From Caenispirillum bisanense (GTDB taxonomy: Bacteria; Pseudomonadota; Alphaproteobacteria; Rhodospirillales; UBA2165): a stretch of DNA of 53,805 nucleotides. The position numbers were made by a program, and so were the translations under genes. Of this stretch, positions 43,663-52,470 are shown piece by piece. Where the stretch lies: assembly GCA_945877815.1 (NCBI GenBank), contig CAMDWJ010000028.1:1-53805 (forward strand), written 5' to 3'. Position 1 is the stretch's first letter; every line of letters begins with the position of its first letter. Below the pieces are notes generated by a model. That model was not told the DNA's origin. It searched no databases and saw only the letters and a program-made list of their open reading frames with translations.

Positions 43663-43788
43663 GGCGACCAAGTGGAACTGCGCGGCTTCGGGGCTTTTAC
43701 GGTCAGGCGGCGCGAGCCCCGGGTCGGGCGCAATCCACGGACGGGCAATGCCGTCGCCGTGGCCACCAAGCGTGTGCCGTTCTTCTAA
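43663..43788 (+). pseudogene. Fragment of an HU/IHF (probably IHF-beta) gene
   Basis: In this frame the plus strand encodes [17 protein letters not shown], then [20 protein letters not shown] and TAA. This is the DNA-binding arm region of integration host factor beta, including the invariant GRNPRTG. The stop replaces the Lys of the family's PFFKTGK, and TGKRLR follows in the same frame, so a nonsense change ended it. The N-terminal half is not recognisable upstream. At its right end it runs into an ABC permease fragment. Confidence 0.7.
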
Positions 43789-43789
43789 A

Positions 43790-44215
43790 CTGGCAAGCGG
43801 CTTCGTGCAGAACACACTGCCGGCGATCGTGCTTGTGCTGCTAATCAAGGAAGTACCGCTCGGTGTTCAGATGCTTAAGACCTCCATCTTGCAGATTGCA
43901 CCGGAGTTGGAGGAGGCGGGCGGCACGTCAGGCGCACGCTTTAGCATGATTTTTCGGCGAATCACGCTGCCGCTAATAGCGCCGATGTTCGGCAGCGTTT
44001 TCATTCTATCCTTTGTAGCCGCATTCCGCGACATCAGCGCGACCATTCTGTTAGTCGGGCCCAACACCAAAACGATGGCGGTAATGATGATTGAGCTAGC
44101 GGAAGAGGGGCGCTTCGAAGCAACGGCCGTAGTAGGCGTTGTATTATCTTTCGTCGTCCTGGCTTTGACACTCGCAATGAACTGGCTGCGCGGACGCGTC
44201 GAGATCAGGGGCTGA
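43790..44215 (+). pseudogene. C-terminal part of an ABC importer permease
   Basis: This frame encodes about 142 residues of a binding-protein-dependent permease: NTLPAIVLVLLIKEVPLG, the EAA loop ELEEAGGTSGARFSMIFRR, and three hydrophobic segments ending before the stop at 44215. The first several hundred codons expected of a fused permease are missing. The break lies at about 43790-43810, where HU/IHF-like sequence ends. The downstream ATPase starts one base after the stop, so this was once an intact importer operon. Confidence 0.82.
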
Positions 44216-44216
44216 T

Positions 44217-45317
44217 ATGACTGACAACCGTCCCCCGATGCTTGAAGTCCGCGATCTGCACAAGACATATGAAAGCCGCAGAACCCCTAGGCCCGCAGTG
44301 GACGGCGTTAGCTTTACCGTCCGCGCGGGCGAGTTCTTTACACTTTTAGGGCCATCGGGTTGCGGCAAGACGACTACGCTGCGCTGCGTCGCAGGTCTAG
44401 AAACACCAGAGAGCGGCACTATCTTGATCGATGGGATGGAAGTGTACTCGCGCGACTCGCGGACGCAGATCCCAACCAACCGGCGTGACATTTCGATGGT
44501 ATTCCAGTCCTATGCGGTATGGCCACACATGACCGTCTCAGGCAACGTGTCATTCCCGTTAGAGGCGATGAATACACCGCACGCTGAGGCTCGCAAGCGC
44601 GTTATGGATGCGCTTGAAGTCGTAGGACTTGCGGACTTCGCTGATCGCCCTGCGACGCAACTCTCTGGCGGTCAACAGCAGCGGGTCGCCTTCGCGCGCG
44701 CGATCGTCAAGAACGCCAAAATTCTCCTGCTCGATGAGCCGCTCTCGAATCTGGACGCTCAGCTTCGGGAGCAGATGCGTACTGAATTGCATGCACTGCA
44801 TAAACGGCTCGGCACGACGACGCTCTATGTAACCCATGATCAGGACGAGGCACTACGCCTCTCGGACCGCGTGGCGCTTATGCGTGACGGCTCAATCATC
44901 GAACTGGACACGCCTCGCGCCCTATACCTCTCACCCGACAAGGAATTCACGGCACGCTTTATCGGTCAGGGAAATATTTGGGACTGCGCTATTCGGGAAC
45001 TCCATGAAGGTGCGGCCGTAGTAGACTCGAAGATCGGCACCGTGATCGCTATGGCTGGGGCGCTTACTCCCAAATCGTCTCGTTTAATGGTCCGACCCGA
45101 GCACATCTCTCTGCAGTCGTCTCGCCAAAATTTGAGCCCGAACGAGTATCACGGCCAAATCGTGTCGTCTGCCTTTTCGGGCAGAACGCTCGACTATGTC
45201 GTCGTTGTGAATGACATGGAACTCCGCGTACAAAGTCCCTCAGTGGAAATCCGCAGCGCAGGAGATTATGTTACGGTCGTACTTCCGCCGGAACGCTGCG
45301 TTCTGCTGCTCTCTTGA
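44217..45317 (+). CDS. ABC importer ATPase (FbpC/PotA-like), orphaned
   Basis: This intact 366-residue ATPase has Walker A GPSGCGKTT, Q-loop VFQSYAVWPHM, signature LSGGQQQR, Walker B ILLLDEP, switch VTHDQDEA and a TOBE-like C-terminus. Its own permease is truncated and no binding protein lies nearby, so it is probably non-functional as a transporter or works with another complex. It has the same length as the ATPase at 36.9 kb but is clearly divergent. It ends about 95 bases before the right IS end. Confidence 0.88.
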   Translation: MTDNRPPMLEVRDLHKTYESRRTPRPAVDGVSFTVRAGEFFTLLGPSGCGKTTTLRCVAGLETPESGTILIDGMEVYSRDSRTQIPTNRRDISMVFQSYAVWPHMTVSGNVSFPLEAMNTPHAEARKRVMDALEVVGLADFADRPATQLSGGQQQRVAFARAIVKNAKILLLDEPLSNLDAQLREQMRTELHALHKRLGTTTLYVTHDQDEALRLSDRVALMRDGSIIELDTPRALYLSPDKEFTARFIGQGNIWDCAIRELHEGAAVVDSKIGTVIAMAGALTPKSSRLMVRPEHISLQSSRQNLSPNEYHGQIVSSAFSGRTLDYVVVVNDMELRVQSPSVEIRSAGDYVTVVLPPERCVLLLS

Positions 45318-45412
45318 TAGCGTCGAAAATGGATAATTTGTGTCAAAAGACTCCTATTAGGATTCTGAATCTAGATATTCCGTCCATTTGCTGACCTGCC
45401 CCCCTATTTGTC

Positions 45413-45688
45413 GGGGATGTCCCGGTCAATGTTGAAATAGGAAGGCAGGCGTTGCTGACCTTGAGCCAGTAGGCTCGGGGTGTCGAATCCGCAAAGGAGA
45501 GCAACGCCATGAAGAAATCCACCACATCGTCCGCTGTAGTTCAGCCGTCAATCATCGAAGATGCTTGGCAAGAAGTCAGTGCCAGCTTTGAGCGTTTCTG
45601 TCTGACGGCGGGGATTGCCACTTTGACCCGCCTGATGGAAAAGGATGCTGATGGTCTGTGCGGTCCCCGCTATGGCCATCGCGATGGC
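45413..45688 (+). mobile_element. Truncated IS256-family element, copy B
   Basis: Starting at the same terminal sequence as copy A but in opposite orientation, this copy includes the transposase ATG at 45509 and about 60 codons (through CGPRYGHRDG), and then diverges. It is therefore shorter than copy A. The two element starts face each other across 10.3 kb. The rest of the transposase and the far terminus are missing. Confidence 0.82.
45413..45688 (+). repeat. 276-bp inverted repeat, right copy
   Basis: Counterpart of 34844-35119 on the opposite strand, with about three mismatches. Such long, nearly identical inverted copies can pair and permit inversion of the intervening segment by homologous recombination. 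Confidence 0.88.
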
Positions 45689-45797
45689 CTGGAATCACTC
45701 CGCCGTTGACACGCCCCCCTAAATCGTAATCTTTCACAACAAGATCAATGCGTTGGGAAGCCTTCGGGATGGGGTCAATGTTGGATGCTATTTTGCA

Positions 45798-45899
45798 CAG
45801 ATTACTTATCTTCTGTTCATCAAACGGCTCGATGAGTTGCACACACTTGAGGAAGCCAAGGCGCAGGCGCTCGGCATCGGAGGGATAGTCTCTCACTGA
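45798..45899 (+). pseudogene. Fragment of a type I restriction-modification hsdM gene
   Basis: The frame encodes QITYLLFIKRLDELHTLEE and then about 15 more codons before a stop. This string is the conserved N-terminal segment of HsdM adenine methyltransferases. The start, the catalytic NPPF motif and the rest are absent, so it is a small relic left in the island. Confidence 0.6.
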
Positions 45900-45903
45900 A
45901 AAG

Positions 45904-45954
45904 GTTGGCGCCAACAGTCCCGGTCAGGTCGCGGTAGCTGCCGCGACCTGACCG
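45904..45954. repeat. Palindrome plus 14-bp hairpin at the island's right border
   Basis: GTTGGCGCCAAC (45904-45915) is a perfect 12-base palindrome. Just beside it, CGGTCAGGTCGCGG (45921-45934) and CCGCGACCTGACCG (45941-45954) form a perfect 14-base stem with a six-base loop. No T-run follows in either direction. It lies 67 bases beyond the amidohydrolase stop and could stop transcripts, block exonucleases, or mark an element boundary. Confidence 0.6.
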
Positions 45955-46020
45955 TCGTGAAGTTTAGGGTTTAGAAATCGGTCCAAACGGGCGTCGAAAT
46001 GTCGGACTGTTCTTTTCCGT

Positions 46021-47181
46021 TCAAGGTTCGCCGAAGAGATTCACCGGGTTGTCCCAGAGCATCTTCTTCATGGCGTCGCCGCCGATGACGTTCTGCCAAG
46101 CCAGGGTCCGGTCGACGGATTCGGGGAAACGGGATTCCGCGTGCGGATAGTCCGATCCAAACATCAAGATGTGATCGCCCATCGAATCGATGACGTTCTT
46201 GGCCAAATGCGGCCCTTCGTGCTGTTCGATTGAAGTGAAAAACCGGCCGCCGGTAAGGTACTCGCTCATCTTGTGTTTGAGTTCAGCGACATATCCGACG
46301 TAGATCGCCTGGTCGTCCATGCGGTTTGCCCAGAACGGCAGCCAGCCGAAGCCCGATTCTAATACCGCGTAGCGTATTTCCGGGAACCGGTCCATCAGCC
46401 CGCCGCCGACGAACGAGGCGATAGCCCGCATCGCGGCCCACGGATGGCTGGCGCAGCGTCCGATGAACGGATTCGCCCAAAGATCGCGATAGCCCGGATA
46501 TCCCGTGGCGAAGCTGTGATGGATTACGCTCAGCCCATGTTCCTGCGTCGCCGCCCAGATAGGGTGCAGATCGGGATGATCGAGCGGATAGTCGAGCGGC
46601 AGGCTGGGGTGTACGGCCACTGCCCAAGGCGACTTGCCCCAGCGTCGAATTTCCGCAACCGACTTGTCGATCGAGAGCGGCGACACGGTCAGGCAGGATT
46701 TCAGACGGCGTGGATCGCGGCCGCAAAATGCATCGAGATAACGATGCTGGGCGAAGACGAATTCCATCTCGGTCTCGGGATCGGGATGTCCGACGCCGCC
46801 GCTGCTGACCAGAAAGTGGACGTCCGAGCCTTCGTTATCCATGTCGCGGAGCCGCGCGGCAGCATCGTCATCGGCGCCACCCTCGGTGGGGAAGCTCACG
46901 CCCATGAATTTCTGGAAGTGGCGCTCGGCATTCGCGCGCGGCCCCGCCTCGCCCAGATAGCGTGGGATGCTGGTGCTCCATCCCTCCTGCTTGGCGAACC
47001 GAAAGCGGTGGCGGAACGGAGCTTCGCGCTGTTCGCCCGCCCAACCGATCTTCACGTCCATGTAATGGGCCTCGAGATCGGGAACCAACGTCCTGAGCTT
47101 AGCCGAAAGATGGGGTTGGAGCGCCTCGGCTGAGGGGCCGACATGAGTGTCGGTGTCGTAAACCTTGAATCCATTACGCAT
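46021..47181 (-). CDS. Amidohydrolase-2 family protein
   Basis: This 386-residue TIM-barrel enzyme has the metal motif D11-x-H13 (DTDTH), a central His in SVIHHSF, and the late GSDYPH with the catalytic Asp. The family includes ACMSD-type decarboxylases and hydrolases acting on aromatic or unsaturated acids. It lies 58 bases downstream of an ABC permease gene on the same strand, so its substrate may be what the transporter imports. Confidence 0.87.
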   Translation of the reverse strand: MRNGFKVYDTDTHVGPSAEALQPHLSAKLRTLVPDLEAHYMDVKIGWAGEQREAPFRHRFRFAKQEGWSTSIPRYLGEAGPRANAERHFQKFMGVSFPTEGGADDDAAARLRDMDNEGSDVHFLVSSGGVGHPDPETEMEFVFAQHRYLDAFCGRDPRRLKSCLTVSPLSIDKSVAEIRRWGKSPWAVAVHPSLPLDYPLDHPDLHPIWAATQEHGLSVIHHSFATGYPGYRDLWANPFIGRCASHPWAAMRAIASFVGGGLMDRFPEIRYAVLESGFGWLPFWANRMDDQAIYVGYVAELKHKMSEYLTGGRFFTSIEQHEGPHLAKNVIDSMGDHILMFGSDYPHAESRFPESVDRTLAWQNVIGGDAMKKMLWDNPVNLFGEP

Positions 47182-47239
47182 GTATTAGCTCCTGAAAAAT
47201 ATCCGAAATTCAGTTCGTTTCATTCGATCCCGCCATTGT

Positions 47240-48964
47240 CTATATTGCCGCGCCGAACGCTGCGTCGATCCGCTGCGTCTTGCGTCTCAGTATCAATTGA
47301 AGCGGAGCGATGATGCACAAAAGCACCACGACGAGCATGACCGATATGGCTGCGGTCGTTTCGCCATTTCCTCTTTTCCACGTCTCCCACATCAAGCCGG
47401 CGATCACGACGTTCGAGGTGGATGCGAGAAAAAGCGGCAATGTCACGTCCTTCATGGCCTGCGAACCGCACCAGACGATTCCATTGGCGAAGGCGGGAAG
47501 GACGAGCGGCAAGACGATGCGAAGGAAGGTCGTAAAGCGTGACGCGCCGCTCGCGTAAGCGGCGTCCTCCAGCTCCGCAGCCACCTGATACATCACCGAT
47601 GTCATCATGCGGACGCCGAACGGCAGATAGCGAATGATATTGCCGATGATAATAACCGAGAGCGTGCCATAAAGCGGCGTACCGACGCTCGTCAGCAAAA
47701 GCGCCAAGCCGATGACGATGCCCGGCAACAGATGGGGCAGAAAGGCGAGAACGTCGATTGTGCGTGCCAGGAACCCGCGGCCGCGCACGATCACCCAGGC
47801 GACGATCGAGGCGAGCCCCATGCAGCAAGCCGACGTCAGGACCATCAGGATCGCGGTGTTCGCGACAGCGAGGGGGAATCGCTGACCGTTGAACAGAGCG
47901 ACGTAATGCTTGAGCGTGAGCGTCTGTAGTGCGGTCCACGAGGGACTTTGCAGATAAGGCAGCAGGCTGGTCCAAATCAGGACCAGCAAGGGCAAAACCA
48001 GCTTCAGAACGATGAAAAAGACAAAAAACGTCACCGCAAAATATTTTGCGAATTTCGTCAGCTTGTATTCCTTGGGGCGATAGCCTTTGCCGGTGATGAC
48101 GGCATAGCGGTCGGCCTGGCGCATCAAGCGAAAATAGATCAACAACAAGCTGAAGCCGATGATGAGGCCGAGAATCGCATAGGTGCTCGACAGGCCGTAA
48201 TTCGGCAGATCGATATCACCGCCTGCCGTCTTGCGATAGACCGTGACGCTCAAAAGGTTAAAGTTCGCGTTTGTGCCGAAGACCAGCGGTATCTCCAACA
48301 TTTCGATTGCCGTCACGAAGAAGTAAATGAAGATTGACAGAAGGCCTGGCCGTAGCAGCGGCAGTACGACGCGGCCCATCACTTCCGAATGGTTTGCCCC
48401 CGACGCATAGGCCGACTCTTCGAGGCTGGGGTCGAGCCCGCGCATGACCGACGACAGCATGATAAACATGGTCGGCCCGATGGACAGACCGGCCACAAAG
48501 ATCATCCCGCCTAGAGAATAAACGTTGAATGGGCCAAAGTCGTCGGCGATATCGAACAGGTCGCGAATGAACACGTTGATGACGCCATTGGTCGGGTTCA
48601 GCAGAAATGTCCAACCGATCGCGGTGATGAAGCCGGGCATCGCCATCGGTAGGAATATGACGATATAGGCATATTGCTTCAGCGGCATATCGGTGCGCTC
48701 GACAAACCACGCCATCGCGATGGCAATGGTCATGCCCAGCAGGAGAGTTCCGCCTGCGAAAACAAACGTGTTTGCGAGCAGCTGATAGGTAAACGGGTCG
48801 GCGAAAACTTCGACATAGTGGATGAAGGTCAGTTCCCGCGCGGCATCGAGCGGATGCGTACCGTCAGGCACGAGGCTGGTCAGCAGCAAGATAGCCAGAG
48901 GCAACGCTGTCATCGCGCTCAGCAGGAGGAGCAGGGGTAGATAGCCGAGGCTTCTTTTGATCAA
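47240..48964 (-). CDS. ABC importer permease, two-module fused (FbpB-like)
   Basis: This 574-residue permease has about 12 transmembrane segments in two modules, with EAA loops LEESAYASGANHSEVMGRVV and LEDAAYASGASRFTTFLRI. The start is TTG at 48964 with no strong ribosome-binding site. It belongs to an ATPase-binding protein-permease-amidohydrolase operon. Its layout matches the permease at 38-39.8 kb, though the sequences are well diverged. Confidence 0.92.
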   Translation of the reverse strand: MIKRSLGYLPLLLLLSAMTALPLAILLLTSLVPDGTHPLDAARELTFIHYVEVFADPFTYQLLANTFVFAGGTLLLGMTIAIAMAWFVERTDMPLKQYAYIVIFLPMAMPGFITAIGWTFLLNPTNGVINVFIRDLFDIADDFGPFNVYSLGGMIFVAGLSIGPTMFIMLSSVMRGLDPSLEESAYASGANHSEVMGRVVLPLLRPGLLSIFIYFFVTAIEMLEIPLVFGTNANFNLLSVTVYRKTAGGDIDLPNYGLSSTYAILGLIIGFSLLLIYFRLMRQADRYAVITGKGYRPKEYKLTKFAKYFAVTFFVFFIVLKLVLPLLVLIWTSLLPYLQSPSWTALQTLTLKHYVALFNGQRFPLAVANTAILMVLTSACCMGLASIVAWVIVRGRGFLARTIDVLAFLPHLLPGIVIGLALLLTSVGTPLYGTLSVIIIGNIIRYLPFGVRMMTSVMYQVAAELEDAAYASGASRFTTFLRIVLPLVLPAFANGIVWCGSQAMKDVTLPLFLASTSNVVIAGLMWETWKRGNGETTAAISVMLVVVLLCIIAPLQLILRRKTQRIDAAFGAAI

Positions 48965-49019
48965 GATCCGGGTCGCCCGAATTGTAATTGTTGCGCGCGC
49001 TGTGCCTTGCGATCAGCGA

Positions 49020-50105
49020 TTAGCGAAGACGGCCCGCGGCTACCGCATCGAGATCTTTGCGGATGTCGTTAGCGTCCTCGAGTTCCTGGACCGTATCTGC
49101 GCGCCGCACCTTGAGATTATTCTTGGCGTAATACTCGCCGAACGGACCCGCCGAACCCGGCCAGGCACGAATCATTCCTTCGTCGACCAGGACTTTCGAT
49201 TCCATGCCCTCGGAGGCGAGCCATGCGGCCCAAAGTCGCGCGAGATTCGGATGCGGCGCGCCTTTGGCGACATAGACCATCTGCTGCGAAACCAAGGCCT
49301 GGGGTTCCGGATAAACCAATCCGATCGGCGCGCCTTTTTGTTTTTCGTATAGTGCCGAGGACAGCGTGAGCATGCTGAGTGGTGCTTCGCCGGACACGAC
49401 TTTGGTGGCGGATGCAGGCTGACCGTCGGAATAGATCGGCCGGTTGGCGACGACCTTCTTGGCGAGTGCGATGACGCCGTCGCGGCCGATTGCGGGCAGG
49501 AGGCGCGCCAGCGGAGACAGACCCGCATCGACGATAACTTTGCCTTTCCACTTCGGATCCGCCAGACCCTCCCAAGTATGAGGAACGTCCTGCTCGGAGA
49601 GCATATTCGTATTATAGGCAATGCCGAAGACGCCGTGGCTGAACTCGAGGCCATAGTCCTTGTATTCCGGAACGACGTTCGTGGCGGCGCGTTCGAGCAA
49701 TTTCGCATCGATCTTGTCCGGGCCGGCAAAGGTCTCGATCCAATCGACCTTCTCGATCAAGTTATTCTTCACCAGGGCCGGCAAATTTCGATCGAAGGCA
49801 ATGAGTACGTCGACGGTGACTCGTCCGCCGCGTTTCTCGGTCATCATGCGCGAAGTAATTTCGCCGCCGGCGATGCCCACCCTCTCGACCTTGATATTCA
49901 TGCCGAAGCGCTTGTTGAACAAGGCGGCTAAGGCGGCCGTCGCTTCCTGCTGGGGGGAGTTGTGCCAGACCACGATCTGGCCTTCTTTGATGGCGGCGGC
50001 CTTGACCGTGGCGAAATCGTCCGCCCGCGTCTGAGATGCCAGCATGGTCATGCAGGCAGCTACCGTCATGGCCGTAACGGCCATGCTCGTCGATCCGAAC
50101 TTCAT
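49020..50105 (-). CDS. Periplasmic substrate-binding protein (Fbp-like)
   Basis: This 361-residue protein starts at the ATG at 50105, with GGGGAG seven bases upstream, and has a signal peptide ending SQTRADD (about residue 28). The mature part follows the iron/organic-anion binding-protein pattern: GQIVVWHNSPQQEATAALA, FNKRFGMNIKVERVG, and GLADPKWKGKVIVDAG. No Tyr-Tyr ferric site is obvious. It lies between the ATPase (43 bases) and the permease (55 bases). Confidence 0.9.
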   Translation of the reverse strand: MKFGSTSMAVTAMTVAACMTMLASQTRADDFATVKAAAIKEGQIVVWHNSPQQEATAALAALFNKRFGMNIKVERVGIAGGEITSRMMTEKRGGRVTVDVLIAFDRNLPALVKNNLIEKVDWIETFAGPDKIDAKLLERAATNVVPEYKDYGLEFSHGVFGIAYNTNMLSEQDVPHTWEGLADPKWKGKVIVDAGLSPLARLLPAIGRDGVIALAKKVVANRPIYSDGQPASATKVVSGEAPLSMLTLSSALYEKQKGAPIGLVYPEPQALVSQQMVYVAKGAPHPNLARLWAAWLASEGMESKVLVDEGMIRAWPGSAGPFGEYYAKNNLKVRRADTVQELEDANDIRKDLDAVAAGRLR

Positions 50106-50148
50106 TCTGCTTCTCCCCAAATATCCGATTATTGATATGGATCCTGCG

Positions 50149-51264
50149 TTAAATTCTCACAGGTTTCGATACCAACGTAGCATCCGCCATATTATGAGGC
50201 AGGACTATCATCTCGTCGTAGTTTGGCCGAAGATACGCCGTGTCGCCGATCATAAATTGTTCGGCCTTGTCATAAGACCTGACCCGAACTTCTTGGTCCT
50301 TGATTCTTATCGTGTAGTCCCAGGCGTCGCCCTGGAAGATGCGCTGGCAAATCTGGCCGGCCCAAGGATGACTGTCGCGCGGGCTCCGCGTCAAAGCGAT
50401 GCTTTCGGGTCTTATGAAGATGACCACTGGGTCGCCGGCGCGGAACGTGCCGTTACCCGCGCGCGGGATCTTCACCTGCATGAACTCGACTTCGCCGCTC
50501 CCGCTTGCCGAGCCCTCGAAACGATTCGACACGCCGATGAATTGGGCGCCGTAGGGCGTTTGCGGTCGATCGTAGAGATGCTGCGGGTCGCCGAATTCGA
50601 CGATGTGCCCTTCATGCATGAGCAAAATGAGATCGGAAATGGCGAGGGCTTCGCTCTGGTCATGGGTCACGAACACGGTGGTGATGCCGATTTTCTGCTG
50701 AATGGTGCGGATTTCCTCGCGCATCTGCTCGCGCAGCTTGGCATCCAGATTGCTGAGCGGCTCGTCGAGGAGCAGGACTTTCGGTTCGCGGACCAGCGCT
50801 CGGGCAAGCGCCACACGCTGTTGTTGGCCGCCCGACAATGCCGTGGCGGATCGGTTGGCCAACGAATCCAATCCCACGATTTCCAGGATCTTTTCGGTGC
50901 GTTCCTTAATTTCGCGCGCCGAGGGCCGTGGCTTGGTCACGGTCAGGGGAAACGCCACATTGTCGAATACGTTCATGTGCGGCCAGATGGCGTAGGACTG
51001 GAACACCATCCCGATCGGGCGCTTGTTCACAGGCACTTTGACGCCGGCCGCACTTGAATAAACGAGTTGGTCGCCGAGCTGGATCTCGCCGGATGTCGGC
51101 TCCTCAATCCCAGCTATCATGCGCAGCGTCGTCGTTTTGCCACAGCCGCTCTGGCCCAGCAACGTAAACAGCTTACCTTCGGGAATCGTAAAGCTGATAT
51201 TGTCGACGGCGTTTTTGCTTCCCAGCCGTCCGAATCGCTTGATAAGCGACTTAACTGCAATCAC
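50149..51264 (-). CDS. ABC importer ATPase (FbpC/PotA-like)
   Basis: This 371-residue ATPase has Walker A GQSGCGKTT, Q-loop VFQSYAIWPHM, signature LSGGQQQR, Walker B VLLLDEP and switch VTHDQSEA, then a TOBE domain. The GTG at 51264 has GGAG seven bases upstream and begins at the family's usual point (IAVKSLIKRFG). An in-frame ATG at 51411 would add 49 atypical residues. It is the first gene of its importer operon. Confidence 0.9.
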   Translation of the reverse strand: MIAVKSLIKRFGRLGSKNAVDNISFTIPEGKLFTLLGQSGCGKTTTLRMIAGIEEPTSGEIQLGDQLVYSSAAGVKVPVNKRPIGMVFQSYAIWPHMNVFDNVAFPLTVTKPRPSAREIKERTEKILEIVGLDSLANRSATALSGGQQQRVALARALVREPKVLLLDEPLSNLDAKLREQMREEIRTIQQKIGITTVFVTHDQSEALAISDLILLMHEGHIVEFGDPQHLYDRPQTPYGAQFIGVSNRFEGSASGSGEVEFMQVKIPRAGNGTFRAGDPVVIFIRPESIALTRSPRDSHPWAGQICQRIFQGDAWDYTIRIKDQEVRVRSYDKAEQFMIGDTAYLRPNYDEMIVLPHNMADATLVSKPVRI

Positions 51265-51702
51265 CGCGTTTCTCCGCGCCCGACGCCGGAATACGCCCGT
51301 GTCCCTGTTTATTTTATTCGCCTTAGCCGAGGCAGCTGGCGATAGTGGCCAGTCTACTGGATAAGCACGTGTCTCATTGTTAAAAGTACGCTGTGGCATT
51401 TCCGTGTTCATGTCAATCGTGCAGTGACTTATTTCGACTTCTCAAACTCAATTAGGCCGCTGCCCACGGAAATTTTTCTCAAAGGTTCTGGTCCCAAATC
51501 CTAGTCATGTCTGCGATACAGGGATTAGATGCAGGCGACATAAGGCGGGCCGGTCGCTTATGGAACTGCGCCTTTTCGATTTTCTCTATTGCAGGTGCGG
51601 TTCCACCGTCAAAGGATGATCAATCGCTTTGTTCGACAATCTCATCAACATCGTCTGGCCGGTTTCATGGCGGTCGGATTTTTTTTGAATAGGGAGTAGG
51701 TA
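51265..51702. promoter_or_regulatory. Divergent promoter region, ABC operon / aldolase
   Basis: This 438-base AT-richer region separates the minus-strand importer operon from the plus-strand aldolase gene and must carry both promoters. I find no convincing gene or strong palindrome in it. A short frame at 51507-51692 lacks a ribosome-binding site and family resemblance. Confidence 0.5.
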
Positions 51703-52470
51703 ATGAGGGACGCTTCACACATCAACGAGCTGCGCGACTTGGTCGCACGATCCTGCCGGATCATTGGGATGTTGGAACTCTCCAACCCAACACAGGGACA
51801 CGTAAGCACGCGCATACCGGGCGAGGACAAGATATTGATTCGGGCCCGCGGACCCATGGAAGCCGGCCTGTATTATACGACGCCGGACGAAGTCATCACG
51901 GTCGGTCTCGACGGGAAGTTGATCGAGGGCCCCGCCGGCCTGGCGGTTCCGCAGGAAGTCTTCATTCACACCGAGATGTATCGCGCGCGTCCCGAAATCA
52001 ATTCTGTCATCCATATCCATCCCTCGACCGTGGTACTGTTCACGATCTGCGATGTGCCTCTGCTGCCGATCTTGGGGTCCTACAATCCGTCGGCGTTGGA
52101 CCTGATCATCAACAACCGGATCAGCCAATACGACCGCAGCATTTTGATCCGCGATAGTGCCCTGGGGCGCGAACTCGCGAGCGCGGTGGGCGCGACGGAC
52201 GTCTGCATGATGCGTAGCCATGGCATCACGTCGGTTGGGCGCGACGTGCAGGAGGCTACGTTCAATTCGATCAATCTGTACGATCTCGCCAAAATGAACT
52301 ACCAGGCTCTGCTGCTGGGCGAGCCGCGTCCGATTCGGGACGACGATATGGCCGTCTTCCGTAACATGAGGTCCAAGGAAGTGCCGACGCCCGAGAAGCC
52401 CGGCCGGCCTTCGGATATGGTCTATAGCCTCTGGCGCTTTTATTCGCGGCGCTTGGCGGATCAACAATAG
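51703..52470 (+). CDS. Class II aldolase/adducin family protein
   Basis: This 255-residue zinc-dependent enzyme has the catalytic acid E85 (VPQEVFIH), zinc ligands H104 and H106 in IHIHPS, and H173 in MRSHGI. The family cleaves or decarboxylates hydroxy-acid substrates (fuculose-phosphate aldolase, some aromatic decarboxylases). A GGGAG site precedes the ATG. It is divergent from the ABC importer operon and followed directly by a hydrolase remnant. Confidence 0.87.
   Translation: MRDASHINELRDLVARSCRIIGMLELSNPTQGHVSTRIPGEDKILIRARGPMEAGLYYTTPDEVITVGLDGKLIEGPAGLAVPQEVFIHTEMYRARPEINSVIHIHPSTVVLFTICDVPLLPILGSYNPSALDLIINNRISQYDRSILIRDSALGRELASAVGATDVCMMRSHGITSVGRDVQEATFNSINLYDLAKMNYQALLLGEPRPIRDDDMAVFRNMRSKEVPTPEKPGRPSDMVYSLWRFYSRRLADQQ

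Noticed and set aside
43657-43848. Minus-strand frame over the HU/IHF fragment
   Set aside because: The plus strand of the same DNA encodes the invariant IHF segment, so the minus frame is a shadow.
36875-51264. Ferric iron as the substrate of the ABC importers
   Set aside because: The transporter type fits iron uptake, but no ferric ligand pair is evident in the binding proteins and the linked genes are catabolic, so I left the substrate open.
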